Positions 51,035 to 60,896 of a stretch of 64,000 nucleotides of DNA are shown in pieces. Source of the DNA: Archangium violaceum Cb vi76. Lineage in GTDB: Bacteria > Myxococcota > Myxococcia > Myxococcales > Myxococcaceae. The position numbers were made by a program, and so were the translations under genes. The stretch covers positions 1 to 64,000 of the forward strand of contig NZ_JPMI01000228.1 in the NCBI RefSeq assembly GCF_000733295.1, written 5' to 3'. The notes beneath the pieces were generated by a model. That model did no database searches. It was given only the letters and a program-made list of their open reading frames with translations, and had not been told where the DNA came from. Each line of letters starts with the position of its first letter. Position 1 is the first letter of the stretch.

Positions 51035-52387
51035 GTGGCTTCCATCTTCAAGCGTGATGGTTCCTGGGTGGTGAAGTGGAAGAACGGGGCGGGCCGGTGG
51101 ATGCAGCGCCGGACGGACTGCGCCACGAAGCTCGAAGCCCAGTCGTTGGCGCGCGAGCTGGAGCGCAAGGCCGAGTTTCAGAGCCTCGGGCTGGAGCCCA
51201 TCGAGGCTCCTGTCTCCCTGACCTTCGGGGAACTGCTCGACTGGTACGCGCAGAACTTCGCCGGACAGCTCCGCTCACAGGGAGACCGGCGCGCGGCTGA
51301 GAAGCACTTCCGCCCCTGCTTGGGTTCGCTGGTGCTTCCCGAGGTGACAGCGGCCCGCATTGATGAGGCGCTCTCGGCCGCTGCGGATGCGCTCTCGCCG
51401 AAGTCGCTCAACAACCTGCGGGGCTTCGCGCAGACCGTCTTCTCCAAGGCCATCCAACGCGGGCTCTGGAAGGGCGCCAACCCGGCGGATGCCGTGCCTC
51501 GGCGCAAGGTGCCCAAGCGCGCGCCGTCCTATCTCAAGGCCGAGGAGGTGGCTCCCGTGCTCGCCGAGGTGCCCGCCGAGTGGCGGTGCCTCTTCGCCAC
51601 TGCCGTCTATACGGGGATGCGCCGGGGCGAACTGGTGGCGCTCCAGAAAGGTGACGTGGACCTGGAGCAGGGGGAAATCATCGTCACGCGGAGTTGGGAC
51701 GCGGGCACGACCAAGAGCGGGCGGGCCCGTGTCATCCCCATCCACAGCGAACTGCGGCCCTACCTCGTCCAGGCGATGCGGGAGAGCCCCTCGGAACTGG
51801 TGTTCCCCCGCGCGGATGGCTCGATGCACTCCCAGAACGTGGACCTTGCCGAACTGCTCCGGGCCGCCTTGAACCGGGCCCAGCTTGTCGAGGGGTGGGC
51901 CCACAAGTGCCGCCGCTGCGGGAACGTCGAGCACTCGGCCTCCTCCGAGGTGCGCCGCTGCTCCAAGGCGGGCTGTGGCTTCACGCTGTGGCCCTCGCCC
52001 AAGCCGCGCGCCATCCGCTTCCACGACTTGCGGCACACCACGGCCACGCTGCTCCTCAAGGCCCGGGTGCCGCTGGCGGTGGTCCAGCGCATCCTCGGCC
52101 ACTCCTCGCCCACCATCACGGCGGGGGTCTACGGCCACCTGGACGTGGAGGACATGCGCGCGGGCCTGGAGCAACTCAGCTTCCAGCCGTCCGAGGTGCC
52201 GGTTGCCGGGGTGATTTCGATGGCCGTGGGCGCTCGGCGTGGTGCGCCGGTGGTGCGGAACCCGCCCGGAGCGGGTTTCGGGGCCGGAGCGCCAAACGAA
52301 AACCCTGAGCAATCACGCGAGGTTAAAGGGGGTGGGCCCTCCTGGATTCGAACCAGGGACCAATCGGTTATGAGCCGACAGCTCTGA
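51035..52387 (+). CDS. Tyrosine integrase whose 3' end crosses attR
   Basis: 450 residues from the GTG at 51035 (AAGGAGG seven bases before). N-terminal arm-binding domain with AP2-like start (ASIFKRDGSWVVKWKNGAGR), core-binding domain (about 60-165), catalytic Arg in TGMRRGELVAL (about 197), Lys in TTKSGRARVIP (about 225), HDLRH (about 330-334), GHSS (about 356), Tyr in VYGHL (about 366). Between Lys and HDLRH there is a CRRCG...CSKAGC insertion (about 291-313) that looks like a zinc knuckle. The last 80 residues are a variable tail that reads through the attachment core into tRNA sequence (PSWIRTRDQSVMSRQL). Confidence 0.92.
   Translation: MASIFKRDGSWVVKWKNGAGRWMQRRTDCATKLEAQSLARELERKAEFQSLGLEPIEAPVSLTFGELLDWYAQNFAGQLRSQGDRRAAEKHFRPCLGSLVLPEVTAARIDEALSAAADALSPKSLNNLRGFAQTVFSKAIQRGLWKGANPADAVPRRKVPKRAPSYLKAEEVAPVLAEVPAEWRCLFATAVYTGMRRGELVALQKGDVDLEQGEIIVTRSWDAGTTKSGRARVIPIHSELRPYLVQAMRESPSELVFPRADGSMHSQNVDLAELLRAALNRAQLVEGWAHKCRRCGNVEHSASSEVRRCSKAGCGFTLWPSPKPRAIRFHDLRHTTATLLLKARVPLAVVQRILGHSSPTITAGVYGHLDVEDMRAGLEQLSFQPSEVPVAGVISMAVGARRGAPVVRNPPGAGFGAGAPNENPEQSREVKGGGPSWIRTRDQSVMSRQL
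52332..52377. other. attR, right copy of the attachment core
   Basis: 46-bp core shared with 45271-45316. It lies inside both the tRNA-Ile2 gene (minus strand) and the integrase coding sequence (plus strand). Confidence 0.9.
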
Positions 52388-52405
52388 CCGCTGAGCTAAG
52401 GGCCC
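52333..52405 (-). tRNA. tRNA-Ile2 (anticodon CAT, lysidine type)
   Basis: Acceptor GGGCCCT/AGGGCCC, D-arm GCTC/GAGC, anticodon loop CTCATAA, T-loop TTCGAAT, discriminator A; CCA not encoded. The start GGGCCCTTAGCTCAG is the form of tRNA-Ile(CAU) read after TilS modification rather than elongator Met, though the anticodon alone cannot decide. The 3' part is restored by the inserted element. Confidence 0.85.
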
Positions 52406-52498
52406 CCTAGAACCACACGGACGGCGCTGTGGGCGCCGCACTGACCTGGGAAGTATCGCGCACCCCGCGCGCGCGCAAGAGGGCGCGTGCCTCGCTGC

Positions 52499-52837
52499 TC
52501 AGCGTTGCACGCGCCAGTGCGTGCCCTGGCCTTCCAGGCGCACCCCCTCGGCCTTCAGCCTCCGCGCCTGCTCCACCGCCACCGGCGGCGCCAGCACCCC
52601 GTCCGAGCGGATGACCCGCCACCACGGCACGTTCTCCAGCGTCTTCAGCTCCCGCCCCACGCCTCGCGCCGCCCCCGGCCTCCCCGCGTAGAGCGCCACC
52701 TGCGCGTACGAGCGCACCTCGCCCCTCGGAATGGCTCGCACCGCCCGGCGCACGGCCTCGGGGAAGGGGAGGGGTTTCTGGGGGGCGGGTTTGGGTTTGG
52801 GTGCCGTCTTGCTCGCCGTCTTCCGTTTCGCCGCCAT
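52499..52837 (-). CDS. Alkyltransferase-like (ATL) DNA-damage recognition protein
   Basis: 112 residues. A Lys/Pro/Ala-rich N-terminus of 22 residues is followed by the MGMT DNA-binding domain: FPEAVRRAVRAIPRGEVRSY, AQVALYAGRPGAARGVGREL and VPWWRVIRSDGVLAPP. The active-site PCHR is replaced by PWWR, so there is no acceptor Cys. This is the mark of ATL proteins, which bind O6-alkylguanine and pass it to nucleotide excision repair. Stand-alone gene. Confidence 0.9.
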   Translation of the reverse strand: MAAKRKTASKTAPKPKPAPQKPLPFPEAVRRAVRAIPRGEVRSYAQVALYAGRPGAARGVGRELKTLENVPWWRVIRSDGVLAPPVAVEQARRLKAEGVRLEGQGTHWRVQR

Positions 52838-52861
52838 ATGGCCTCCCAGCTCCGGGGTAGA

Positions 52862-52895
52862 CCCTCACCCTGGCCCTCTCCCAGAGGGAGAGGGG
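52862..52895. repeat. Dispersed C-rich palindromic repeat, copy 3
   Basis: Same unit as at 26539, just upstream of the ATL gene start and before the rpoD terminator. Confidence 0.75.
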
Positions 52896-52905
52896 AGCGC
52901 ACACG

Positions 52906-52939
52906 AAAAAGCCCCCGGTCCTCTTCGGAACGGGGGCTT
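52906..52939 (-). terminator. rpoD terminator
   Basis: AAGCCCCCG (52909-52917) pairs with CGGGGGCTT (52931-52939). On the minus strand a run of T follows (complement of 52906-52910). It may also work in the plus direction (TTCTTCTT). Confidence 0.8.
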
Positions 52940-52988
52940 CTTCTTACTCACTCTCCGGCCCTCGGGGCATGACCCAGGGGGGCGGGCA

Positions 52989-53024
52989 CCCTCACCCCGA
53001 CCCTCTCCCGGGGGGGAGAGGGAG
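52989..53024. repeat. Dispersed C-rich palindromic repeat, copy 4
   Basis: Same unit, directly after the rpoD stop codon on the minus strand, 10 bp away; only 93 bp from copy 3. Confidence 0.75.
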
Positions 53025-53033
53025 GGGAGTGGC

Positions 53034-55202
<2,169 letters not shown>

Positions 55203-55291
55203 TCGGGTACTTCTCCTTGGAAAAACAGGGACCTGGCCTGGAGCGAGCCGGCCGATCTATCGCAAAGTAGAGGATTCTTACAAACGCGAAC

Positions 55292-57130
55292 TCAAACCGG
55301 TTGCATGGGGGCCTTTGTTCCCGGGGGGGGCGGGCGGATTTCCTCCTCCACGCGTTTCTTGAGCGAAAGCAGCTCGATTCGCTGGGTGAGGAGCTGTTTC
55401 GTCTCCTCGGAGAGGTCGATGGCGCCCGTCATCTGGCTGGTGGTGCGCTTGATGTAGTCCAACTGCTGATTGATGCGGCGCAGCATGATGGCACGGCAGA
55501 GCTGGAGGAAGTAGTGCTCCAGGGCGGAGCCCTGCTGCTCGGAGAGCTGGCGGGAGGCGGCCTCCACGGAGCGTTTGACGGTGTCGTGCGCCTCGAAGAG
55601 GGCGTCCTCGGCGCCATGGCCCGAGGTGGCGTGGGCGAGCACCAGCCGGAGGCCAGGGTGGGACAGCTCGTCGTAGACGCGGAAGGTGTCGCGGACCACG
55701 AGCCGGGGCTCGCGCAGGACGGCGGCCACGTACAGGGCCTCCAGGGCGTCCGGGGGCTTCACCGGGGGCGGGCGGGGCGCCGCCGGGCCCTGGGGAGCCG
55801 CTCCCCTGGCCGGTGGCTGGCCGGGCTTGGGCGCGGGCTTCACCGCCGGGGGCGGCGCCTTGCTGCGCAGGGAAGCCTCCAGTTCGGCCGCGGGCAGCCC
55901 GCACCAGGCGCTCAGGGCCCCGAAGAAGGCCGAGCGCACCAGCCCCACCGGCAGCTGCGCCGACACGGGCTTGAGGCGCTCCAGGGCGGCCATCTTCTCC
56001 TCGAAGCTGGCCTCCTTTCCCTGGGGGAGGATCGTGAGGAAGACGTGCTGGGTGAGGGGCCGGGCCTCGGTGAGCAGCCGCTCCAGGCCCACGGAGCCCT
56101 CGCGGCGGATGAAGGTGTCCGGGTCATCGCCCTCGGGCAGCAGGGCCACCTTGGCGGCCGCTCCCGCGGCGAGCAGGGGGCCGGCCAGGCGCTCCACGGC
56201 GGCGAGGCCCGCCTGGTCTCCGTCCAGCAGCAGGAAGAGCTCCCGGGCCTCGGCGCGGCCGAGCACCTTGAGGTGGCCCGGAGTGAGCGCGGTGGAGCAC
56301 AGCGCCACCGTGTGCTTCACCCCCTCCTGGTGCAGGGCGATGCAGTCGAAGTAGCCCTCCACGAGCACGGCGGCCTTGCGGCGGCGGATCTCATCGCGCG
56401 CCTGGTCCATGCCGAAGAGCGTCTCGCTCTTGTTGTACAGCCGGGACTCGCGGGAGTTGAGGTACTTGGGGCCCTCCTCCGCGTCCACCAGCCGGCCGCC
56501 GAAGGCGATGGGGCGGCCCTCGGGGGCGCGGATGGGGATGATGAGGCGGCTGCGGAAGAAGTCGAAGTAGCCGTCGCCCTTGTTGCGCCGGTTGACGAGG
56601 CCCGCGTTGAGGCCCCACTCCACCATTCCCGCCTTGGTGAGCCGGTCCGCCAGCGACGTCCACGCCGCCGGAGCCCAGCCCAGCCCGAAGGCCCGGGCCG
56701 TCTCCTCGGAGATGCCGCGGCTGGCGAGGTAGGCGCGGGCGCGGCGTCCCTCTTCCTCCCACAGCAGTGCCCGGAAGTGCTCGGCCGCCAGGTCGGTGGC
56801 CTCCTTGAGCTGCTGCCGCTCCCGGGCGCCGGGGTCCTGCGCCGCCTCCAGGTCCACGCCCACCTCGCGGGCGAGGTCCCTCACCGCGTCCAGGAACGTC
56901 TTGCCCAGGTAGCGCTGCACGAAGGACACGGCGTCCCCGCTCGCGCGGCACCCGTGGCAGAAATAGAAGCGCTTCTCCGGGACGACGTAGAAGGAGGGGG
57001 TCTTCTCCTGGTGGAAGGGGCAGCGGCCCTTGAACTCGCGCCCGGCCTTCTTGAGCTCCACGTAGCGCGAGACGAGCCCCACCAGGTCCACCCGCTCGAG
57101 GACTTCCTGGATCTTGTGGTCGGGGATCAT
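55292..57130 (-). CDS. dnaG: DNA primase
   Basis: 612 residues from the ATG at 57130. CHC2 zinc finger: C37, H40, C58, C61 (CPFHQEKTPSFYV, FYFCHGC). RNA polymerase core with TOPRIM: VLVEGYFDCIAL near 250-262 (Glu) and LLLDGDQAG near 300 (DxD). A Pro/Ala linker (about 445-475) joins the C-terminal helical DnaB-interaction domain. Makes RNA primers at the replication fork. Upstream ATGs at 57178 and 57169 look less likely. The 266 bp before it may hold a promoter. Confidence 0.96.
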   Translation of the reverse strand: MIPDHKIQEVLERVDLVGLVSRYVELKKAGREFKGRCPFHQEKTPSFYVVPEKRFYFCHGCRASGDAVSFVQRYLGKTFLDAVRDLAREVGVDLEAAQDPGARERQQLKEATDLAAEHFRALLWEEEGRRARAYLASRGISEETARAFGLGWAPAAWTSLADRLTKAGMVEWGLNAGLVNRRNKGDGYFDFFRSRLIIPIRAPEGRPIAFGGRLVDAEEGPKYLNSRESRLYNKSETLFGMDQARDEIRRRKAAVLVEGYFDCIALHQEGVKHTVALCSTALTPGHLKVLGRAEARELFLLLDGDQAGLAAVERLAGPLLAAGAAAKVALLPEGDDPDTFIRREGSVGLERLLTEARPLTQHVFLTILPQGKEASFEEKMAALERLKPVSAQLPVGLVRSAFFGALSAWCGLPAAELEASLRSKAPPPAVKPAPKPGQPPARGAAPQGPAAPRPPPVKPPDALEALYVAAVLREPRLVVRDTFRVYDELSHPGLRLVLAHATSGHGAEDALFEAHDTVKRSVEAASRQLSEQQGSALEHYFLQLCRAIMLRRINQQLDYIKRTTSQMTGAIDLSEETKQLLTQRIELLSLKKRVEEEIRPPPPGTKAPMQPV

Positions 57131-57396
57131 GTGTCCCACCCCCTCCGCCCGGCGCGAGCGGACCGCCATGATCCGCACACCAGCCCCTGCGGACGAGTAT
57201 GGGCTCGGCCCCTGACATGGCCGCTGTAGGTCCGGCTCGGCTCGACGATGTGGAAAAGGAAGGGCATTTCGGCGCGTCGGGAACCGTCCGGATGGGGGGA
57301 CGGGAAGCGACCGGATACCCTTAATGGCCGATCAGCGGCCGGGCAAGTTCTCGAAGAACCCACCCGGCGCCGTTCGAGGCCGGAAGACCGGGACTG

Positions 57397-57855
57397 CTAC
57401 AGCTTGGACAGCTGGTTCTTCACTTCCTCGGAGATGGCGCGGCCCTCGGCGCGGCCCTGCAGCTTGGGGGTGAGCAGCTTCATCACCGCGCCCATGTCCT
57501 TGGCGCTCTTGGCACCGGCCTCGGTGATGGCGGCCTGGACCTCGGCGCGCAGCTCGTCCGCGGACAGCTGCTTGGGCAGGTAATTCTGGAGGACGGAGAT
57601 CTCCTGCTCTTCCTTCTCGGCCAGCTCGGGGCGGCCACCGGACTTGAACTGCTCGACGGAGTCGCGGCGCTGCTTGATGAGGGTGCCGATCACCTGAAGG
57701 ATGCTGGCCTCGTCGAGAGGGCCGGTGGCGCCGGGCTCCACTTCCTTGTACTTGACGGCGCTCTTGAGCATCCGAAGGACGCTGGTGGTGAGCTCGTTCT
57801 TCGACCGCATCGCGTCCTTGAGGTCGGCGTCGATGCGCTCCCTGACGGTAGCCAT
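57397..57855 (-). CDS. GatB/YqeY domain protein
   Basis: 152 residues. The YqeY fold is full length: RIDADLKDAMRSKNELTTSV, LRMLKSAVKYKEVEPGATGP, LIKQRRDSVEQFKSGGRPEL, EISVLQNYLPKQLSADELRA, KDMGAVMKLLTPKLQGRAEG. Homologous to the tail domain of GatB, which binds tRNA. In many bacteria yqeY lies between rpsU and dnaG as here. Exact role unknown, possibly tRNA-related. Confidence 0.92.
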   Translation of the reverse strand: MATVRERIDADLKDAMRSKNELTTSVLRMLKSAVKYKEVEPGATGPLDEASILQVIGTLIKQRRDSVEQFKSGGRPELAEKEEQEISVLQNYLPKQLSADELRAEVQAAITEAGAKSAKDMGAVMKLLTPKLQGRAEGRAISEEVKNQLSKL

Positions 57856-57948
57856 GGCAGTGCTCCAGGTATGTGGTGGAAGGGTGCTACACGGACGGGA
57901 ACCAGGGCGCTGGACTGACGCGGCCCCGGCTCCCGGACGAGGAGGCGG

Positions 57949-58143
57949 CTAGTACGTCTTACGCGCCTTCTTCACCGCGCGCTTCTTGGCCGCGAGAGCC
58001 TTCTTCTTCCTCTTCACGGAAGGCTTCTCGTAGTGCTCGCGCTTGCGGATCTCGGAGAGGATACCAGCCTTCTCGGTGGCCTTCTTGAAGCGCTTGAGGG
58101 CGCTCTCGATGGACTCGCCGTCCTTGACTCGAATGCCGGGCAT
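57949..58143 (-). CDS. rpsU: Ribosomal protein bS21
   Basis: 64 residues from the ATG at 58143, preceded by [50 protein letters not shown], then the basic tail [20 protein letters not shown] 30S subunit protein at the mRNA exit region near the anti-Shine-Dalgarno. First gene of the rpsU-yqeY-dnaG-rpoD run. Confidence 0.95.
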   Translation of the reverse strand: MPGIRVKDGESIESALKRFKKATEKAGILSEIRKREHYEKPSVKRKKKALAAKKRAVKKARKTY

Positions 58144-58187
58144 GCCTGTCACCTCCTTCCGTGTGCGCTAGAAATACAGGGGGCGCC

Positions 58188-58216
58188 GATATGACGCAGC
58201 GGGCGTGAAAACGCAA
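58188..58216 (-). promoter_or_regulatory. Possible rpsU promoter
   Basis: Minus strand TTGCGT (58216-58211), 17-base spacer, CATATC (58193-58188). Right spacing, but each box has only half of the consensus. Low confidence. Confidence 0.3.
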
Positions 58217-58263
58217 GGACACCCGCAGAAAAGGATCAGCCGGGTAGGCTAAAGTGGACCCTC

Positions 58264-59859
58264 GTGAGCGCCGCCCTCTTCCTCGTCCTGTTGTTGTCGG
58301 CTGGCCAGCATGGCGGCCAGGGATCCCTGGGTTGCTGGTCCTCCTGCCAACGGCATGTGCAGGACCAGGCTCTCCGTGCCCGGCTCTGCCAGCTATGCGT
58401 CACCACCGGCCGCGCCGATGCCTGGGTGCTGGAGCTGGGTCGTATCCGGGGGCTCCCCGCCCAGGAGGGCCTCCGCTCGGCGCTGACGGACCCGGACTGG
58501 CGGGTGCGCTGGGCCGTGTTGCGGGCCCAGGCGAAGGCCCGGGGGCACACCGAGCCGCGTACCCTCGCGGACTGGGTGGCCGAGGCTCCGGCCAGGGACG
58601 AGGTGCTCGCCTGCATCACCGCCGCGCGAGCCGCCGCCAGCACCGGCAAGTCGACCGCCTCCTACTTGAAGGAGGCGGGAGCCAAGGGGGGCACGGCGGC
58701 CGCCCGCGTCTGGGCCCGTAGGGACGCCATCCGGGAGGCCCTGGAGGTGGAGGTGTACTCCGAGCAGGCCGTGCTCCGGGGCGAGGCGCTCTCCCACCTC
58801 GCGACCTTCCTGGGCAGGCCGCCCGCCCGGGTGCTGCTGGAGTCCATGGCCCGGCGCCCCGAGGCGGGGGACGTGGCCGCCGCCTCCGCGCTCCTCTCGG
58901 TGGCCGAGAAGAAGGGCTCCTCGGTGGGGCGGATGCTGCTGGCGGAGGCGAAGCCGCCGGATCAGGCCCTCATCAACCGCCTCTTCGCCGTCTATTCGGC
59001 GGACCTGGAGAAGCTGCAGAAGGGGCTGGCCTCCCTCGACGTCACCGAGCGGCGCGCCACCGTGCAGTCACTGTGGCGCTACGGCCCCCTGGCGCAGCGG
59101 GAGTTGGAGCGCGCGCTGGTGGACTCCGAGGCCCAGGTGCGCCGGCTGGCGGCGAAGGGACTCGCCGAGGCCGAGGGCCTGTCGTTGATGGAGGCCGCTC
59201 GCCGGAAGATCTGGGACGACGGGGCCTCGCTGGACACCCGGTGTACCTGGATGGATGTGGTCGCGACCGAGAAGACCTGTGAGCCGTTCCTCCTGGAGGT
59301 GGCGCACGACACCGATTTTCTCGCCGACACGCGAGGCGAGGCGGCGGCCAGGCTCGCCGACTGCGACGGCGATGCCACGCGCCGCTTCCAGCTCCTGGCT
59401 CCCTTGCTGAAGGATCAGCAGGCCGCGGTGCGGGCCGGGGCGGTGCGGGCGCTCGTCCTGCCTCGCTCGCCCGAGCTGGATGCCGCCGTCGCCGCCGCGC
59501 TCGAGGACTCCATGCCAGAGGTGGTGGCCGCCGCCCTCGGTGTCGTGGGGCGGCAACGCCAGGTGGCGCGGGTGGAGAGCGTGGTGACCCTGCTCGGCTC
59601 TCCGCATGCCGAGGTGCGCGAGGGCGCTGCCCGCGCACTGGAGTGGATCGGCCGCCCCCAACATGTGAAGCACCTCGCCCAGACGCTCCAGCAGGACAGC
59701 GTCGCCTCGGTGCGGGTGGCCGCCGCCGAGACGCTGGCCGTCCTCGGAGGCCCCTTCGCCGCCTCCGCGCTCAGTCAGGCCGCCGCGAAGGATCCGGACT
59801 CCCATGTCCAGCATGTGGCCCGGCGCGGACTGGCTCGGCTCGGCTTCCGGCCTCCTTGA
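58264..59859 (+). CDS. HEAT-repeat protein with signal peptide
   Basis: 531 residues, GTG start. A short N-terminal hydrophobic segment (ALFLVLLLSAGQHG) suggests export. The region 25-50 has a cluster of Cys (CWSSCQRHV, CQLCVTTG). The rest is helical, with clear HEAT-type units, for example TERRATVQSLWRYGPLAQRE and AEVREGAARALEWIGRPQHV, and SVASVRVAAAETLAVLGG near the end. A binding scaffold. Partner unknown. 60 bp ahead of the degenerate GGDEF gene in the same direction. Confidence 0.8.
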   Translation: MSAALFLVLLLSAGQHGGQGSLGCWSSCQRHVQDQALRARLCQLCVTTGRADAWVLELGRIRGLPAQEGLRSALTDPDWRVRWAVLRAQAKARGHTEPRTLADWVAEAPARDEVLACITAARAAASTGKSTASYLKEAGAKGGTAAARVWARRDAIREALEVEVYSEQAVLRGEALSHLATFLGRPPARVLLESMARRPEAGDVAAASALLSVAEKKGSSVGRMLLAEAKPPDQALINRLFAVYSADLEKLQKGLASLDVTERRATVQSLWRYGPLAQRELERALVDSEAQVRRLAAKGLAEAEGLSLMEAARRKIWDDGASLDTRCTWMDVVATEKTCEPFLLEVAHDTDFLADTRGEAAARLADCDGDATRRFQLLAPLLKDQQAAVRAGAVRALVLPRSPELDAAVAAALEDSMPEVVAAALGVVGRQRQVARVESVVTLLGSPHAEVREGAARALEWIGRPQHVKHLAQTLQQDSVASVRVAAAETLAVLGGPFAASALSQAAAKDPDSHVQHVARRGLARLGFRPP

Positions 59860-59919
59860 AGGCAGTCCTTGCAGGCGCTCCGGGTAGGTGGGTATGGTTC
59901 GAGGTCTGGAGAAGTGCGT

Positions 59920-60834
59920 ATGAAGATTACACGAGCCATCGTCATCGAGCCGGGGGCGGCGGGGCGCCGCAAGTTGAAGGACGGTCTGGAGAAGGCGGGA
60001 CTCGAGGTGTCCGCCGTGTCGGAGTGGGAGGAGGCGCCGGGCCGGGCCCCGCTGGTGGTGCTGGGGCCCTCGGTGGAGCGGCCCGAGAGGGTGGCTCGCG
60101 CGGTGCGGAGGCAGTTGCCGCGGGCGCTGGTGCTGGCCGCGCAGCAGACGCCCGGCAAGGCCGGCTTCGCGGATGGCATCCTTCCGCTGCCCGTCTCCGC
60201 GAAGGACCTCCAGGTGCGCCTGCCCGAGCTGGTGAAGCTGCGGACGCTCTCGCGGGGGACCCCGGTGCGCAAGGCCCGCGCCGCTCCCGCTTCCGAGCCG
60301 GTGCGCGCCCCGGGCGAGCCGCTGTTGGATCCGCTCACCCAATTCTACGTCTTCGCTCACTTCAAGGACTTCCTCTTCGTCGAGGTGAAGCGCTCCCGGC
60401 GCCATGGCCTGCCCCTGGCGCTCGCGCTGGTGGCGTTCGATCCGCTCCCGGTGCGCGCGGGCCGCGAGCTGCGTGAGCAGCTCCATGGAGGCCTGGCGCT
60501 CGCCATCCGGCGCTCGCTGCGCGATACGGACTTCCCGGTGCAGTACTCGGCGGACCGGGTGCTGCTGCTGCTGCCACACACGGACCTGGCCGGAGCCCAC
60601 ACCCTGGCCCGCCGCGTCTGCGAGCGCGTGGCCCGCTCCAGCCTCACCTTCGACGACCAGGTCCTCCGCCCCACCGTGTCCGTGGGCCTGTCCGCGCTCA
60701 CCCCGGGCCGTGAGGTGTCGTTCGCCGACCTCGTGCGTCAGGCACAGAGCTCGCTCGAGTCCGCCCAGGCCGCTGGCGGCAACCGCGTGGAGATGCTCGC
60801 GGAGACGCCGGGACTGGAGATCGAGGGGACGTAG
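59920..60834 (+). CDS. Receiver-like plus degenerate GGDEF protein
   Basis: 304 residues from the ATG at 59920 (GGAGAAG upstream). The N-terminal 110 look like a receiver fold without the phospho-Asp (RAIVIEPGAAGRRKLKDGLE, LVVLGPSVERPERV, ILPLPVSAKDLQVRL). From about 145 a GGDEF fold appears (DPLTQFYVFAHFKDFLFVEV), but the signature is replaced by QYSADRVLLLLP, so it cannot make cyclic di-GMP. TVSVGLSALTPG is the last strand. Likely a c-di-GMP-independent signal or binding protein. It converges on an active FHA-GGDEF gene. Confidence 0.75.
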   Translation: MKITRAIVIEPGAAGRRKLKDGLEKAGLEVSAVSEWEEAPGRAPLVVLGPSVERPERVARAVRRQLPRALVLAAQQTPGKAGFADGILPLPVSAKDLQVRLPELVKLRTLSRGTPVRKARAAPASEPVRAPGEPLLDPLTQFYVFAHFKDFLFVEVKRSRRHGLPLALALVAFDPLPVRAGRELREQLHGGLALAIRRSLRDTDFPVQYSADRVLLLLPHTDLAGAHTLARRVCERVARSSLTFDDQVLRPTVSVGLSALTPGREVSFADLVRQAQSSLESAQAAGGNRVEMLAETPGLEIEGT

Positions 60835-60840
60835 CGAAGA

Positions 60841-60875
60841 CCCTCACCCCGACCCTCTCCCAGGGGGAGAGGGAG
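60841..60875. repeat. Dispersed C-rich palindromic repeat, copy 5
   Basis: Same unit as at 26539, between two convergent GGDEF-type genes, 7 bp past the stop of the first. Confidence 0.75.
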
Positions 60876-60896
60876 CACAGGAGGGGAGGGGGATGG

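Larger units (their letters stand above)
45271..52377. mobile_element. 7.1-kb integrative element in tRNA-Ile2(CAU)
   Basis: Bounded by a 46-bp perfect direct repeat (45271-45316 and 52332-52377). Holds, left to right: an HTH_17 excisionase-like gene, a 134-residue gene and a divergent XRE regulator, a repeat-bearing membrane gene, a 208-residue gene, then an operon of XRE, small protein, ATPase, HTH_17, XRE and integrase. No capsid, tail, relaxase or conjugation gene is seen, so it is phage-satellite-like or a small integrative plasmid rather than a prophage. Confidence 0.85.
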
